Assembly (NCBI RefSeq): GCF_001941625.1
Contig: NZ_CP016076.1
Location: forward strand, 4,092,001-4,156,000
Source of the DNA: Actinoalloteichus fjordicus
Lineage (GTDB): Bacteria > Actinomycetota > Actinomycetes > Mycobacteriales > Pseudonocardiaceae
DNA: 64,000 bases
Direction of reading: 5' to 3'
This document shows, piece after piece, positions 10,506-19,978 of the stretch; position 1 is the stretch's first letter; each line of letters opens with the position of its first letter. A model generated the notes under the pieces. The model had not been told where the DNA came from and did no database searches. It saw only the letters and a list, made by a program, of their open reading frames with translations. Made by a program: the position numbers and the translations under genes.

Positions 10506-12047
10506 CTACCGCTTCGATGCGGCGGCACGAGACGGAAGGTGGCGCAGAGTGGTGAGCGCGAGCACCGTCAGGCCGAGGAAGGCGACCGCGCAGATCGTCG
10601 CGGTGGTGTTCAGACCGGCGACGAAGGCCTGTCGGGCCGAGTCGACCAGGCCATCGGCGATCGGGGGTGACAGCTCGCCTGCCGAGGCGAGGGCGCCTGC
10701 GAGCGTCTCCCCCGAGGCCTCCCCTGCCTCGGTACCCGCGAGCTCCGGCGGGACGTCCACGCCCGCGCGGTAGACGGCGGCCCCGACGCTGCCCAACAGC
10801 GCGATGCCCAGCGCGACCCCCAGTTCCCCGCCGGTCGACTGCAACGAGGACGCGGACCCCGCCTTCTCCGGCGGGGCCGAGGGCACGACGACCTGAGCGA
10901 CGAGCGGGCCTACCGGGCTGACGCCGAAGTAGACGCCGGTGAAGCCGATTAACAGGACGGCGAGTCCCGTCTCGGGCCCGACCTGGGTCAGCACCACCAT
11001 GCCGACCGCCGCGATCACCGCTCCCGAGGCGATGAGATAGGCAGGCCGCACGAGGTGGCCCACCGCCTGGCTCAGGAAGATGCCGATGATCAGGGCGAGT
11101 GTCGGGACCAGCACCCACAGCCCGGCGTTCAGCGGCGAGAGCCCCTCGACGAGTTGGAGATGCTGGGCCACGAGGAAGCCGGTGCCTGCCTGCACGGCGG
11201 CGACGAGCAGCCCGATGACCAAGGCGGCACTGACCGCGCGGATGGCGAACAGCCGCAGGTCCAACAGTGGTTCGGCCAGCCGACGCTGCCGAAGGACGAA
11301 CGCCAGGCCGAAGAGGAGGCCGATCGCGGCGGCGGCGAGCGGCAGGAACTGCCAGCCGACGCGGGCGATCTCCTTGACGCCGTAGACGAAGGGCAGGAGG
11401 GCGGCCAGCGACAGGACCACGCTCAGCGGGTCGAGCCTGCCTGCGCCGGGGTTGGCGAACTCCGGGAGCAGCCGCCGCCCCGTCACCAGCAGCACCACCA
11501 TCACGGGTACCGCGACGAGGAAGGCCGAGCCCCACCAGAACCAGTGCAGCAGAACGCCGCCGAGGACGGGACCCAGCGCCACCCCAGCCGTCAAGGCTGC
11601 CGACCACACCGAGATCGCCACCCCGCGCTGCGCAGGATCGCGGAACATCCCCATCACCAATGCCAACGTGGAGGGCACGATCGTGGCTCCCGCGATGCCC
11701 AGCAGGGCACGCGACGCGATCAGCATCTCGGCCGATGACGAGTACGCAGCGATGACGGACACCACGCCGAAGGCCGCCGCGCCGATGAGCAGGAGGCGAC
11801 GTCTGCCGATCCGATCGCCGAGCGTCCCCATCGTGACGAGGAAGCCCGCGATGAGGAATCCGTAGGCATCGGTGATCCACAACTGCTCGCTGGCACTCAC
11901 CGACAGGGCCGCCGTCAGCTCAGGCAACGCCAAGAACAGCACGCCGATGTCCAGCATCGTGAGCATCGTCGGCAACATCAGGACCGCCAGGGCGGTCCAT
12001 TCCCTGCGGCCCGCCTTCGGTGGGGGGCCGTCCCCGGGCACGGTCAT
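10506..12047 (-). CDS. DHA2-family (14-TM) MFS efflux transporter
   Basis: A 513-residue EmrB/QacA-type drug:H+ antiporter. MLPTMLTMLDIGVLFLALPEL is the first helix with the conserved D1-type motif, GDRIGRRRLLLIG is motif A, and SALTAGVALGPVLGGVLL is motif C of exporters. About 14 hydrophobic segments are visible. The start chosen is the ATG at 12047, preceded by GAGGAGAAG; the open frame continues upstream without signal. Enediyne clusters usually encode such a pump for export and self-protection, and its position inside the cluster supports that role here. The hydrolase gene follows on the same strand. Confidence 0.88.
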   Translation of the reverse strand: MTVPGDGPPPKAGRREWTALAVLMLPTMLTMLDIGVLFLALPELTAALSVSASEQLWITDAYGFLIAGFLVTMGTLGDRIGRRRLLLIGAAAFGVVSVIAAYSSSAEMLIASRALLGIAGATIVPSTLALVMGMFRDPAQRGVAISVWSAALTAGVALGPVLGGVLLHWFWWGSAFLVAVPVMVVLLVTGRRLLPEFANPGAGRLDPLSVVLSLAALLPFVYGVKEIARVGWQFLPLAAAAIGLLFGLAFVLRQRRLAEPLLDLRLFAIRAVSAALVIGLLVAAVQAGTGFLVAQHLQLVEGLSPLNAGLWVLVPTLALIIGIFLSQAVGHLVRPAYLIASGAVIAAVGMVVLTQVGPETGLAVLLIGFTGVYFGVSPVGPLVAQVVVPSAPPEKAGSASSLQSTGGELGVALGIALLGSVGAAVYRAGVDVPPELAGTEAGEASGETLAGALASAGELSPPIADGLVDSARQAFVAGLNTTATICAVAFLGLTVLALTTLRHLPSRAAASKR

Positions 12048-12239
12048 CAGCTTCTCCTCATCGACGTCGGTGCCGTGCGCGTGGCCGCACAGCGGATACA
12101 CCGCCCGAGACGGCCGGGACGGGACAGCGGCCCGCCCCACAACGCGGTGGGCGGGCAGAACGGACCCGGTTCGACCGGCTGTGCGGCGGCTGGCCCGCTC
12201 GCCGGGCACGCTCGTGTGTCGGCGCGGACGCCGACAGCG

Positions 12240-13646
12240 CTAGCCGCGGCGGTGTTCGAGGGTCATCCGTTCCAGGAGCGGGACGACGTCGGCGGGGCTC
12301 GGCATGGCGAGCCACGTGTCGAAGACGTCCTGAGCACCGCGCTGAATCGCCGGGTCCTCGACGGCCGTCAGGATCACCGCCCGGATCTCCTCGACAGACT
12401 GAGTCCGATGATTCAGCCGAAGGCCCGCGCCCCGACCGACCACGTAGTCAGCGGTGGGGGTCGCCTCCAGCTTCTTGGCGGGCAGCTCCCACGAGGTGAC
12501 CTTCTCGACGACGTCCTCGCTGATGCCGAACTCGAACCCCACCCGGTAGGTGCCGTCGCCGGGCATCTTCGGGTCGACCTCGACGGGCTGCATCATCAGC
12601 GTCTCCCCCGTGTCGCAGACGATCTGCGGCACCTTGGCCGCGACGGGCGCGCCGAAGGTACCGAGGCCCCCATGGTGGATCAGGACCGAGCAGGTGGGCA
12701 TCAGCTGGGTCAACGGGACCCATTCGATCGTGCGCACGTTGTCCGGAATCCGCTCGACTCCCTCCAACTGCGGGGCGTTGACGGTCGCGATCATCTCGAC
12801 GTCCAGGCCGTCGACCGCCTCCAGGATCTTCGGAGTTCGTCCCCAGTCGCCCTTGATGAACCTGCGCGTGGACTCCCCCAGCGATAACGCCACCCTCGGC
12901 CGCTCCGGCCGACGGTGCAGCCATCGCGGGAACGGCTCGGCGCCGTTGTAGGGCACGTACCGCATCGACAAGGTCGTCGTGCTCGTCGGGAGGACCAGCC
13001 CGGGCGGCATCGGGTCGATACTCCACTGTCCGTACAGCAGCTCGTCGTCGACCTCCATGCCGTACTTCTCCGCCAGGGGCGCCATGAGCTCGGCCTGCGG
13101 ATTGGGCGACAACCCGGCAGCGAGCAGCTCGGTCCGGCGCTCTGCCAGCCGGTCCAGGCTCCACGCCAGGTAGTCCGGTCCGATGAGCATGCGGGCGTGG
13201 GCGGCGCCACTGACCTTCGCGGCGACAGGGCCGCAGGCGAACGTCGGATCCCAGATCACCAGGTCGGGCCGCCAGTCCCGTGCGAAGTCGATCAGCTCAT
13301 CGGCATACGGCAGATCCGTCCTCACATAGTCGGAGATCGGGTTCAACAACCATTGGAAGTAGGCGATCCAGTGTTCCCGCGCCGCCGCGTCCAGCCCGAG
13401 TGCATCGGCATAGCGGAGCACCTCCTCGGGATGGGAGGGGGCGCGCGCGTCGGGCCGTGTCCTTGCCTCGTCGACCCGAGCATCGCCTAGACCGACCGGG
13501 GTCAGTCCCGCCGCCGTGACAGAGCCTTCGAAGCGGGCATGCGAGGCGACTCGCACCTCGTGTCCTGCGCTCTGCAAGGCCCAGGCGCAGGGCACCGCAG
13601 GCCAGAAGTGCGCGTGCGACGGGTAGACGACGAACAGGACTCGCAT
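12240..13646 (-). CDS. GT1-family glycosyltransferase (EryCIII/CalG-like)
   Basis: A 468-residue GT-B enzyme. MRVLFVVYPSHAHFWPAVPC is the N-terminal acceptor-domain start. RWLHRRPERPRVALSLGES opens the C-terminal domain, and VEWVPLTQLMPTCSVLIHHGGLGT with a following GAPVAAKVPQIV is the nucleotide-sugar signature (HHGGxGT). This subfamily transfers deoxy- or aminosugars to polyketides. The ATG at 13646 was chosen because AAAGGAGAT lies just before it; the frame extends 48 codons further without signal. Some members need a P450-like helper protein, and a P450 gene is divergently placed next door, but that P450 keeps its heme ligand. The likely acceptor is the enediyne core or a sugar-bearing intermediate. 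Confidence 0.88.
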   Translation of the reverse strand: MRVLFVVYPSHAHFWPAVPCAWALQSAGHEVRVASHARFEGSVTAAGLTPVGLGDARVDEARTRPDARAPSHPEEVLRYADALGLDAAAREHWIAYFQWLLNPISDYVRTDLPYADELIDFARDWRPDLVIWDPTFACGPVAAKVSGAAHARMLIGPDYLAWSLDRLAERRTELLAAGLSPNPQAELMAPLAEKYGMEVDDELLYGQWSIDPMPPGLVLPTSTTTLSMRYVPYNGAEPFPRWLHRRPERPRVALSLGESTRRFIKGDWGRTPKILEAVDGLDVEMIATVNAPQLEGVERIPDNVRTIEWVPLTQLMPTCSVLIHHGGLGTFGAPVAAKVPQIVCDTGETLMMQPVEVDPKMPGDGTYRVGFEFGISEDVVEKVTSWELPAKKLEATPTADYVVGRGAGLRLNHRTQSVEEIRAVILTAVEDPAIQRGAQDVFDTWLAMPSPADVVPLLERMTLEHRRG

Positions 13647-14157
13647 GAGATCTCCTTTGAGAATGTCGGCCCCGCATGGCAGCACCGAATCGGCGATTCT
13701 CGACCGGCCCGCCGAAAGTTCGAAAGTTCGGGATTCGGCCAACCCGGACAGTCCCGATCGATGCTCCTCCCCATGATTGGCATGCGGCACCGGACCCGCA
13801 TCTTCGGAAATGCCCTATTGACGTTCCTTCCGCGCGATGTCCGGCCGGGCCTCGACAGATCGCGACGAGCGGGGTGAAACGCGGTCCTGGCGGGTTGATT
13901 CCGGTAAGGAGACACCGGGAACGGCGGTGTGGACGACCCGGCCACCGGCGGTGATGCGGTCGTTCCACGACCGCAGGCACCCCGCAATCACGAAGAACCA
14001 CGCACGGTCGCCGGTTGCTACCTTGGCCGAGATAGTCGAGGTCACGGCATCGAAGCTGCCGACAGGGCAGGGTTTCCCTGCCGCGCAGGCGGCACGACGC
14101 GACAGCTGCCGACCGACCCCGTCACCGACCAGTCGGGCTGAGAGCCGAGGGATCGCC
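13647..14157. promoter_or_regulatory. Divergent promoter region between glycosyltransferase and P450 genes
   Basis: These 511 bases contain no convincing gene. A tandem repeat of CGAAAGTT at 13713-13728, about 70-80 bases upstream of the glycosyltransferase start, is the only operator-like element noticed. Frames that read through this interval into the P450 gene have no start signal and are taken as non-coding. Confidence 0.35.
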
Positions 14158-15420
14158 ATGTCAGAATACGACGATGCCGTCAGACTTCCTGTCTCGGCAT
14201 TCGCCGACCCCGAGAAGCTGTTCGCGATGCTGGGTGATCGCGGGCCGGTTCATCGGGTCACCCTGCCGGACGGGATGCCCACCGTACTGGTCACCGGGAA
14301 TGACGCGGCGCGGGCCGCCCTCGCCGATTCCCGACTGGTCCGGGGAATCGACGCGGCGGCACCGGAACTGCATCGCTATCATCCGATGGGCGGCGCCGAC
14401 TTCCCGCTTTCCGCACATATGCTCTTCGCCGATCCACCGAATCACGGGAGACTACGTCGGCTGGTCTCGAAGGCCTTCACCCGACGGCGGGTGGAGGAGA
14501 TGCGTCCGAGGGTCCAGCAGATCACCGACGCACTGATCGACGCCGTCGCCGCTGACGGCTCCGCCGATCTCGTGACCGCGCTCGCGCTGCCGCTCCCGAT
14601 CACCGTCATCTGCGAGATGCTGGGCATCCCGGTCGGCGACCGTGCCGAGTTCGAGGAACACGCCGAGGTCCTCACCGGAATCAACACCTCCTCCGGCTAC
14701 GACGAGATCATCGCGGCAGGCCGCTGGCTGGACGTCTATCTCACCGCGCTGGTGAGCACGCGGCGCCGCGCCCCCGGCGCCGACCTCGTGTCGGCGATGC
14801 TGCTTGCGCAGGAGGAGGACGACCGCCTCACCGACGCCGAGGTGCGGTCGAACGCGATGCTGCTGCTGAGCGCGGGATTCGAGACGACGGTCAACTTGAT
14901 CGCCAACGGCCTGCTCACGCTGCTGCGGCATCCCGAGTCGACGGCGATGTTGCGGGCGGACCCGACCATGATGCCCGGCGCCGTCGAGGAACTGCTCCGA
15001 TTCGACAGCCCGGTGTCGAGCGTGACCTACCACTTCGCGCGGGAACCCCTGGAGATCGCCGGTGTCGAGATCCGACCGGGCGAGCACGTCGTGATCTCGG
15101 CCGCCGCCGCCAACCACGATCCGGAGGTCTTCGAGGAACCCGGTCGCCTGGACCTGCGGCGGGAGGTCGGAGGTCGGATTCTCGGCTTCAGCCACGGCAT
15201 CCACTACTGCCTCGGTGCCCCGCTCGCCCGGATGGAGGGCGAGATCGCCTTCGCCACCGTACTGCGCAGACTCGACGACCTCCGACTGGCAGTTCCACCG
15301 ACGGAGCTGGCCTGGAAGCCGAGCTACAACCTGCACCGGCTGACCGCGCTGCCGGTGGAGTTCACCCCCGTCACCGCCGCTCGGCCCGCACCCGCAGGCC
15401 CGAACCGCCGAGCCGACTGA
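14158..15420 (+). CDS. Cytochrome P450
   Basis: A 420-residue soluble bacterial P450. The I-helix oxygen-binding motif is AGFETT, the K-helix ExxR is EELLR, and the heme loop is FSHGIHYCLGAPLARME with ligand Cys351. The PERF-like region is DPEVFEEPGRLD. The start at 14158 has a GAGG eight bases upstream; no better start is seen in the longer open frame. Neocarzinostatin-type clusters include a P450 (NcsB3) that hydroxylates the aryl acid and others acting on the core. Either is possible here, and sequence alone does not decide. It is followed on the same strand by a lipoprotein gene after 247 bases that hold nothing recognisable. Confidence 0.88.
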   Translation: MSEYDDAVRLPVSAFADPEKLFAMLGDRGPVHRVTLPDGMPTVLVTGNDAARAALADSRLVRGIDAAAPELHRYHPMGGADFPLSAHMLFADPPNHGRLRRLVSKAFTRRRVEEMRPRVQQITDALIDAVAADGSADLVTALALPLPITVICEMLGIPVGDRAEFEEHAEVLTGINTSSGYDEIIAAGRWLDVYLTALVSTRRRAPGADLVSAMLLAQEEDDRLTDAEVRSNAMLLLSAGFETTVNLIANGLLTLLRHPESTAMLRADPTMMPGAVEELLRFDSPVSSVTYHFAREPLEIAGVEIRPGEHVVISAAAANHDPEVFEEPGRLDLRREVGGRILGFSHGIHYCLGAPLARMEGEIAFATVLRRLDDLRLAVPPTELAWKPSYNLHRLTALPVEFTPVTAARPAPAGPNRRAD

Positions 15421-15667
15421 CCCTCGACGTCCGCCCGGCGATGCCGTCCACGCCGCACCCGCAGGCGTCGCCCCGCCTGACGAGTACTGCCCGCAGCAGG
15501 CCGCGGGCAGCAGGCCTCCGGGCAGCAGGCCGGTCGCACGGCGGGGAGCCGCCCCGCACGCCGCGCCTCGGGAACGACGACCCCGTGACGACACGGGAGC
15601 ACGAGGCGAACAGCAACCCGAGCCTGCCGTCGGCAGGTTCGGACTCGATGACGAATGGAGCCCCACG

Positions 15668-16432
15668 ATGCGAGGTCGACAGAGGATGTCCGTACTGGCT
15701 GCGGCGGTGGCCGTGACGGCCGCCGTCGCGGGATGCAGCCCGCAGCAGCCGCCCGATCCGCCCTCGACGAGTCCGGTCGACGTCGCCGCATCCACCAGCC
15801 CGGTCGACGACCTGCGCTCGATCCTGTTGCCCGTCGAGGAACACCCGGCGGGCAGCCAGCTCAACCCGGAGATGCCGCTGCGGGAAGCCGTGGCACGAGC
15901 GATGCCCGGCACCGGCGAGCCCTCTGGTGTGGTCGTGATGCCCCGATGCGTCAGTTACTTCTCGGCGATCGACGGCCTGGAGTCGTTGGAGGGCTGGTAT
16001 CACTTCGGCAACCGCGCCGACGGAGCGCTCTTCATCGCCTTCGTGGCGGAGGCTCCTGGCAGCGACGCACTCGATCTGATCCGGATGCGAGTGGAGGGGT
16101 GCGGCGAGGGCCACCAGACCATCCAGGGCTGGCCGCCGAGCGCCACCGGAGGCGGGGAGACCGTCAGCAGCACCCTGTCGTTCACCGAACGCGAGATGGC
16201 GGAACTGCCGGACGCGCAGTCCCTCGGCATCACCCAGTCCATCGTGTTCAACGACCAGGACCACGAACTCGTGCAGACGATCCGGCAGAGCTGGCAATGC
16301 CCGGAGACCGCCTGCGTGTCCGAGGACTCGATGGTGCTGACCGACGACGTGTTCATCTGGGTTCACGAGGGTGGCGAAGGGTCGAACTCGGACGCGATCG
16401 CCGAGGCCATGTACGAGCGGATCACCTCCTGA
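15668..16432 (+). CDS. Secreted lipoprotein of unknown function
   Basis: A 254-residue protein beginning with a positively charged start and the hydrophobic stretch SVLAAAVAVTAAVAGC. It ends in a lipobox (VAGC, Cys23), so it should be lipid-anchored outside the membrane. A Pro/Ser-rich linker (about 24-45) follows, then a soluble domain with four further Cys residues (CVSYFS, GCGEGH, QCPETAC) that may form disulfides. No domain was recognised. Its presence between tailoring genes is unexplained. It may be a bystander or a cell-surface factor tied to export or immunity. Confidence 0.75.
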   Translation: MRGRQRMSVLAAAVAVTAAVAGCSPQQPPDPPSTSPVDVAASTSPVDDLRSILLPVEEHPAGSQLNPEMPLREAVARAMPGTGEPSGVVVMPRCVSYFSAIDGLESLEGWYHFGNRADGALFIAFVAEAPGSDALDLIRMRVEGCGEGHQTIQGWPPSATGGGETVSSTLSFTEREMAELPDAQSLGITQSIVFNDQDHELVQTIRQSWQCPETACVSEDSMVLTDDVFIWVHEGGEGSNSDAIAEAMYERITS

Positions 16433-16583
16433 CGCACGAGGCGGAGGCGCTCGGCAGGCCGCAGCACCGGTCCCGGGGTCCGCGCCCACCGGATTCCTTC
16501 ACCAGCGCGGACAGCGAGGACGGACAGCGACCCGCCGGGCCGCGTCGGCCCGGCTTCCCACGAACAGATTGGACGGACCTCCG

Positions 16584-17567
16584 ATGGTGCGAGCACTGGT
16601 GACCGGCGGCTGTGGATTCATCGGCACCCACCTTGTGCGACGCCTTCTCGCCGACGGCGACGAGGTGACGGTCGTCGACATCGCGACGCCGCCCGACTCG
16701 CTGGGCGCCGACGGGGGGCGGGTCGGGCACCTGCGCATCGACATCCGTGATCGTGACGCCCTCCAGGAGGCCGTCTCAGCCTCGGAGGTCGACGTCGTCT
16801 ATCACCTTGCCGCGGTCGTCGGCGTCGACCAGTACCTCGCCCGCCCGCTCGACGTCATCGACATCAACCTCAACGGGACACGAAATGTGCTCGACCTGGC
16901 CCGGCGGTCGGGCGCGCGAGTGGTGGTCGCCAGTACCAGCGAGGTGTTCGGGAAGAACCCAGCGGTGCCGTGGGCCGAGGACGGGGATCGCGTGCTGGGC
17001 CCCACCTCGGCCGACCGCTGGGCCTATTCGTCGAGCAAGGCGCTCATGGAACACCTGGCGTTCGCCTACATCCGCGAGCACCGGCTCGATGCCTCGATCG
17101 TCCGGTACTTCAACGTGTACGGGCCGGGGCAGCGACCCGCTTACGTCGTGAGCCGCTCGATTCACCGCGCGCTCAACGGGCACGACATGGTCGTCTACGA
17201 CCGGGGAGACCAGACCCGGTGTTTCACCTACGTCGACGACGTCGTCGACGGCACGATCCTCGCGGCGCGAAACCCGGCGGCGACGGGTGAGGCGTTCAAC
17301 ATCGGCAGCATGGACGAGGCGACGGTAGCCGAGGTCGTGACGCTGATCGCGGCGGCCACCGGGGCATCGTGGACCTCCGTGGACACCGCGGCGCACCTTG
17401 GCTCGGCGTACGAGGACCTGCCACGACGGGTTCCCGACAATGCCAAGGCACGGCGGCTGCTGGGCTGGGAGCCGACCACCGGGTTGGACGCGGGACTCGC
17501 CAAGACCGTCGAGTGGGCGCGGCGGACCCCGGCCTGGCTGGGCCGGCCCGACACGGGCGCGGCCTGA
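16584..17567 (+). CDS. Extended SDR sugar-nucleotide epimerase/dehydratase or decarboxylase
   Basis: A 327-residue enzyme. TGGCGFIGTHLVRRLL is the NAD-binding GxxGxxG loop, HLAAVVGVDQYLARP the conserved strand, VASTSEVFG carries the catalytic Ser/Thr, and Tyr148 and Lys152 lie in AYSSSK. VRYFNVYGPGQRP and RCFTYVDDVVDG are signatures of dTDP/UDP-sugar SDRs. The best guesses are a UDP-glucuronate decarboxylase (as in pentose formation) or a 4,6-dehydratase/epimerase; the exact reaction is not decidable from motifs. It would supply the sugar used by the glycosyltransferase at 12240-13646. The ATG at 16584 has only a weak ribosome binding site (GGACC). Confidence 0.82.
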   Translation: MVRALVTGGCGFIGTHLVRRLLADGDEVTVVDIATPPDSLGADGGRVGHLRIDIRDRDALQEAVSASEVDVVYHLAAVVGVDQYLARPLDVIDINLNGTRNVLDLARRSGARVVVASTSEVFGKNPAVPWAEDGDRVLGPTSADRWAYSSSKALMEHLAFAYIREHRLDASIVRYFNVYGPGQRPAYVVSRSIHRALNGHDMVVYDRGDQTRCFTYVDDVVDGTILAARNPAATGEAFNIGSMDEATVAEVVTLIAAATGASWTSVDTAAHLGSAYEDLPRRVPDNAKARRLLGWEPTTGLDAGLAKTVEWARRTPAWLGRPDTGAA

Positions 17568-17717
17568 CACGCCCGCCCGGCCGCCCGGCGGCGGGTCGGG
17601 GCTGCCGGGGGTGGGCGGACTACCGGCCGCAGCAGACGGTCCGGCAGGCACCGTGCCGGTCGCCGATCAGACCTGAGGGCGGGCGAGCCCACATTCGACG
17701 AGCAGGAAGGGGCGCTC

Positions 17718-18404
17718 ATGCACGGCGCCGATGCCGAGGTGAAGAACGTCCCGGTCGACGGCCGGACCCGCGATTATCTGGTCCGTTCGTGCAGTCCGCC
17801 GGAGCCGGCGCTGCTGGCCCTGGCCGAACGCACGGCGTCGACGGGCGAGTCCGCCGGGATGATGGTGCCGTTGGAGCAGGCCGCACTGCTCACCCTGTTG
17901 GCCAGGACGTGCACCGCCAGGACAGTGGTCGACATCGGCACCTTCACCGGGATCTCCGCGCTGGCGCTCGCGCTCGGCGTCGGCCGAGGCGGCCGGGTGA
18001 TCACCTGTGATGTGACCGATCGGTGGGCGGGAATCGCCCAGGAGCACTGGAGTCGTGCGGGCGTCGCCGATCGCATCGAGTTTCACGTCAGCTCGGCGGG
18101 TCGGGTGCTGCGGGAGCTTGCGACGGGGCCGCCGGTCGACCTGGTGTTCGTCGACGCGGACAAGATGAACTATCCGAGCTACTGCCGGGCGGCGATCCCC
18201 CTGCTGCGCCAAGGCGGGCTGCTGGTGATCGACAACGTGCTGCTGGACGGGACCGTGGTCGACCCCGAGCGGGCTGCGGAGGGCCTGTCCCGTGCCTGTG
18301 CTCGGACGCTGCGGGAGGTCAACGCCGAGCTCTCCGCCGACGCCAGGTTGGAGACGGTGATGCTTCCCATCGCTGACGGCCTCACCATCGCGCGTCGCCG
18401 ATGA
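17718..18404 (+). CDS. Cation-dependent O-methyltransferase (catechol/CCoAOMT family)
   Basis: This 228-residue protein has the normal length for the family. VVDIGTFTGISALALAL is SAM motif I, and VDLVFVDADKMNYPSYCRA contains the metal-binding Asp residues and the DKxNY hallmark of caffeoyl-CoA/catechol O-methyltransferases. GLLVIDNVL supplies the second metal ligand region. GGAAGGGG precedes the ATG. In maduropeptin-type pathways such an enzyme methylates the catechol hydroxyl introduced on the chlorinated beta-tyrosine unit. The hydroxylase and halogenase genes needed to make that substrate lie at 21624-26212. Transcription ends in the hairpin at 18651-18682. Confidence 0.88.
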   Translation: MHGADAEVKNVPVDGRTRDYLVRSCSPPEPALLALAERTASTGESAGMMVPLEQAALLTLLARTCTARTVVDIGTFTGISALALALGVGRGGRVITCDVTDRWAGIAQEHWSRAGVADRIEFHVSSAGRVLRELATGPPVDLVFVDADKMNYPSYCRAAIPLLRQGGLLVIDNVLLDGTVVDPERAAEGLSRACARTLREVNAELSADARLETVMLPIADGLTIARRR

Positions 18405-18650
18405 GCATCGGGCCCGATCGGCATCGTCGCACCGCCGCCTGATCGCGAGGCCGACCGAGGCCGACGGAACCCCGGTCGACACAGCCACTGCCCGCACCGC
18501 CGGATCTGGCCTCCTGACTGCTCCGCTGCCGGACCGGACCCGCCGATCAGGTCGGTTCCCCGCGCCCCGGCCCGTAGGAGAAGAAGCCCCCACGGCGACC
18601 ACCACCGACACAGCCGCCACCGAGACCGCCCGCCGTTCCAGCCCGACGAA

Positions 18651-18682
18651 GGCCGCCACCGTCCCGAGGGACGGTGGCGGCC
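18651..18682. terminator. Bidirectional terminator hairpin
   Basis: A perfect 15-bp inverted repeat, arms GGCCGCCACCGTCCC and GGGACGGTGGCGGCC around GA, followed by TTCT on the plus strand. It lies between the plus-strand methyltransferase and the convergent gene ending at 18703, so it can serve both. The rest of 18405-18702 shows nothing recognisable. Confidence 0.85.
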
Positions 18683-18702
18683 TTCTCGGCTGCTCGGGTC
18701 GA

Positions 18703-19815
18703 TCAGCGGCGGAGGGAGGTCTGGAAGCCCAGGTGGGCGTAGTGGTCGGCGATGGCGTGGAAGGACTCCTTCGGCTCCACCTGGTAGTCGGAGGCGGGAT
18801 CGGCGGGATCGGTCCGAATCGTCTTCACCAAGGCCATGCTCGCCATGTCCAGATCAACCGTCGGATCGGCAGAGTGCGGGTGTGTCGGGTGGATGAACTC
18901 CGACACGGTCGCAGCCCTGATGCCCGCCTGCTCGAAGACGTCGAACATCCTGAGGTGGTAGGCGGCCTGGGCACCCTCGTCGCGAACGTGGCCGTCCAGG
19001 ATGGTGGGCACGGGCCCGGACCGCTCGACCACGTCCCAGAAGAAGAACGCCTTGTGCTCCGCTCCCCGGTAGGTGGCCGTGCCGAACTCCGCGATGTCCA
19101 CCGGCCTGCCCCAACGCCGGTACTCGCGCAGCTCCGCAATGTGCTGCTCAGGAGTCCGGAAGACCGGCACGTACTGGTACATGAGGCCGATGAAGTCGAA
19201 TCGACGCCAGTCGACGTCTTCGAACGGGGCCGCCGAGTAGCCCACTTCGCCGCCGAAGGCCCTGCCGACCACGTCGTGCGCCTCGGCGAGGAACTCGTCG
19301 AGGCGCGGCGCGGCGGCGGCGAAGTCGACGGTGCCGGTGGGGGTGAGCAGGTGGTGCTCGGCGTCGGCGTAGATGTCGGCCATCCGCTCGTGATACTGCT
19401 CGCCCTCGATGAGGCCAGGGGTGAACAGCAGATGGACGGCGCCGACCGTCATGTCGATGTCCGCTCCCTGAGCACGAAGCGACTCGGCGAGCCGGGCGGC
19501 CTCGGCCAGGTGTTCCAGGATCTCCGTGCGCGGTCGGTCGACGAGCCGGGGCTGCAGCCGCACGTGCAGGCCGCGTTCGGCGACCTCGCTCGCCGTGTCG
19601 GCGAGGCGGCCGAGGTCGCTGCCGTAGACGGTGACCGAGTTGCAGTTCAGCTGGTCGCTGATGAGGCTGATCTCGTCGAGCATTCGCCGTCTGCTCCAGA
19701 CCGCACGAGACAGCGAACCCTGGCCGGTCGCGAAGTTCGTCCCCGTGTCGTAGGCGACGCCTCGCAGGGACAGCGTGTCGGTGTGGCGATGCCGTTCGCC
19801 GGGTGGCCGTGTCAT
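18703..19815 (-). CDS. TIM-barrel, glycoside-hydrolase-like protein of unknown function
   Basis: A 370-residue protein. GVAYDTGTNF, LNCNSVTVYGSDLGRL, LHVRLQPRLVDR, FDFIGLMYQYVP and GRPVDIAEFGTATYRG occur at regular intervals, like successive beta-strand ends of a (beta/alpha)8 barrel. The EFG in VDIAEFGTA resembles the C-terminal-strand catalytic Glu of clan A glycosidases. No signal peptide is seen, so it should be cytoplasmic. Start 19815 is preceded by GGAGGAGAG. It shares strand and likely transcript with the P450 gene upstream (163-base gap). I do not recognise a characterised homolog; a role in sugar or core chemistry is only inference. Confidence 0.6.
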   Translation of the reverse strand: MTRPPGERHRHTDTLSLRGVAYDTGTNFATGQGSLSRAVWSRRRMLDEISLISDQLNCNSVTVYGSDLGRLADTASEVAERGLHVRLQPRLVDRPRTEILEHLAEAARLAESLRAQGADIDMTVGAVHLLFTPGLIEGEQYHERMADIYADAEHHLLTPTGTVDFAAAAPRLDEFLAEAHDVVGRAFGGEVGYSAAPFEDVDWRRFDFIGLMYQYVPVFRTPEQHIAELREYRRWGRPVDIAEFGTATYRGAEHKAFFFWDVVERSGPVPTILDGHVRDEGAQAAYHLRMFDVFEQAGIRAATVSEFIHPTHPHSADPTVDLDMASMALVKTIRTDPADPASDYQVEPKESFHAIADHYAHLGFQTSLRR

Positions 19816-19978
19816 CGTGTGCTCTCCTCCATGTCCTCGACTGATCCGCGTCCACACAGTGCGCGGGGCGGACTTCTTCTGACGAGCGCCGCCGGGAGAC
19901 GGGCGGTCCCGTCCAGGACTGGTCCGCACGGGAGGTGCGGTCCCCGGACCCCGGCCGCCGATGCCGACGAGGAACCCG

